Below the pieces are notes generated by a model that was given only the letters and a program-made list of their open reading frames with translations, was not told the origin of the DNA and ran no database searches. This document shows positions 6,113 through 6,590 of a DNA stretch of 6,590 bases, piece by piece. Numbering within the stretch: position 1 is the stretch's first letter; each line of letters starts with the position of its first letter. Both the position numbers and the translations under genes were made by a program. Location: assembly GCA_021820785.1 (NCBI GenBank), contig JAKADE010000165.1, forward strand, positions 1 to 6,590. Direction: 5' to 3'. The DNA comes from Pseudomonadota bacterium. GTDB lineage: Bacteria; Pseudomonadota; Gammaproteobacteria; Steroidobacterales; Steroidobacteraceae.

Positions 6113-6590
6113 ATGTGGCGAGCCGTATTCGCGCTCATCATCAAGGAGCTGCTGGCGGTCCTGAAGGACCCCAAGAGCCGGATGGTCCTGGTCGTTCCGC
6201 CGCTGCTGCAGCTCATCGTGTTCGGTTACGCCGCGACTTTCGATCTCAACCGCGTCCCCATCGCGGTCTATGACCAGGATCACAGCCAGGCCTCTCGCGA
6301 CCTCGTCGCCCAGTTCCTCGGGTCGCATATCTTCGAGCAGGTTGCCTCACTGAAGAGCGCTCGGCAGATCAACCCGTTGATCGACTCGCGTAAAGTCGAC
6401 CTCGTCTTGTCCATCGACCGGCGCTTCACTCGAGATCTGCTCACGCACCGGCCCGCTCCAGTACAACTGATCGTTGATGGCCGCGATTCGAACACGGCGC
6501 TCATCATTCTCGGCTACGCAAATTCCATCATCACGAGCTTCAGCATGCGCTGGATGCGCTCGCACGGCCAGCCACCTGCGCCAGCCGTTC
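6113..6590 (+). CDS. ybhR: ABC-2 type permease, YbhR-like, N-terminal part (3' end outside window)
   Basis: The first 159 codons of a second permease are present and the frame is still open at the window edge. The visible part has the same plan as its neighbour: a cytoplasmic helix (ALIIKELLAVLKDPKSR, 7-23), TM1 (about 24-42, ending LIVFGYAATF), then a periplasmic domain containing IVDGRDSNTA (120-129). This matches the family and what I recall of E. coli YbhR (LIRKELQSLLREP, LILDGRNSN). The YbhS-like neighbour has an equivalent IVNGVDANTA at 122-131, showing that the two are diverged paralogues expected to act as a heterodimer. The start lies 5 bases after the previous stop; gaagg is only 2 bases before the ATG, so initiation may depend on ribosomes arriving from the upstream gene. 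The remaining membrane segments should lie beyond the window. Confidence 0.9.
   Translation, partial: MWRAVFALIIKELLAVLKDPKSRMVLVVPPLLQLIVFGYAATFDLNRVPIAVYDQDHSQASRDLVAQFLGSHIFEQVASLKSARQINPLIDSRKVDLVLSIDRRFTRDLLTHRPAPVQLIVDGRDSNTALIILGYANSIITSFSMRWMRSHGQPPAPAV

Overview
The window is G+C-rich DNA, densely coding on the + strand, with gene products that look like those of a Gram-negative proteobacterium, probably beta or gamma. The evidence for this is an outer-membrane efflux lipoprotein with a lipobox and a YbhGFSR-type ABC exporter. I cannot name a genus from the sequence.

Layout: (1) Positions 1-213 hold the 3' end of an OsmC-family gene whose start lies outside the window. (2) Positions 214-537 form a 324-base non-coding stretch. 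It contains a short GC stem-loop just after the OsmC stop, a striking 54-base interrupted palindrome (283-336), and a perfect 7+7 inverted repeat (507-530) ending one base before the ribosome-binding site of the next gene. (3) From 538 to the window's right edge there is one tightly packed five-gene operon: a NodT-type outer-membrane factor, a YbhG/HlyD-type membrane fusion protein, a YbhF-type tandem ABC ATPase, a YbhS-type permease and the first 159 codons of a YbhR-type permease.

The five genes make a coherent machine. The two permeases and the double ATPase would form an inner-membrane ABC-2 exporter. The HlyD-like protein would span the periplasm, and the lipoprotein would supply the outer-membrane exit duct. 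Junctions are an ATGA overlap (2133-2136), a 17-base overlap (3178-3194), an ATGA overlap (4986-4989) and a 5-base gap (6108-6112), which indicates one transcript and translational coupling. Escherichia coli has the same ybhGFSR order but, as far as I recall, no outer-membrane factor in the cluster, so this operon looks like a self-contained tripartite version. The substrate cannot be read from the sequence. The E. coli system is linked to drug (tetracycline-type, cefoperazone, chloramphenicol) and Na+/Li+ export.

Nothing in the window is a clear new biological system. The points most worth a second look are the unexplained palindrome, the inverted repeat at the operon's 5' end, the functional asymmetry of the two nucleotide-binding sites in the ATPase, and the OsmC-like protein with glycine where the family's second cysteine would be.
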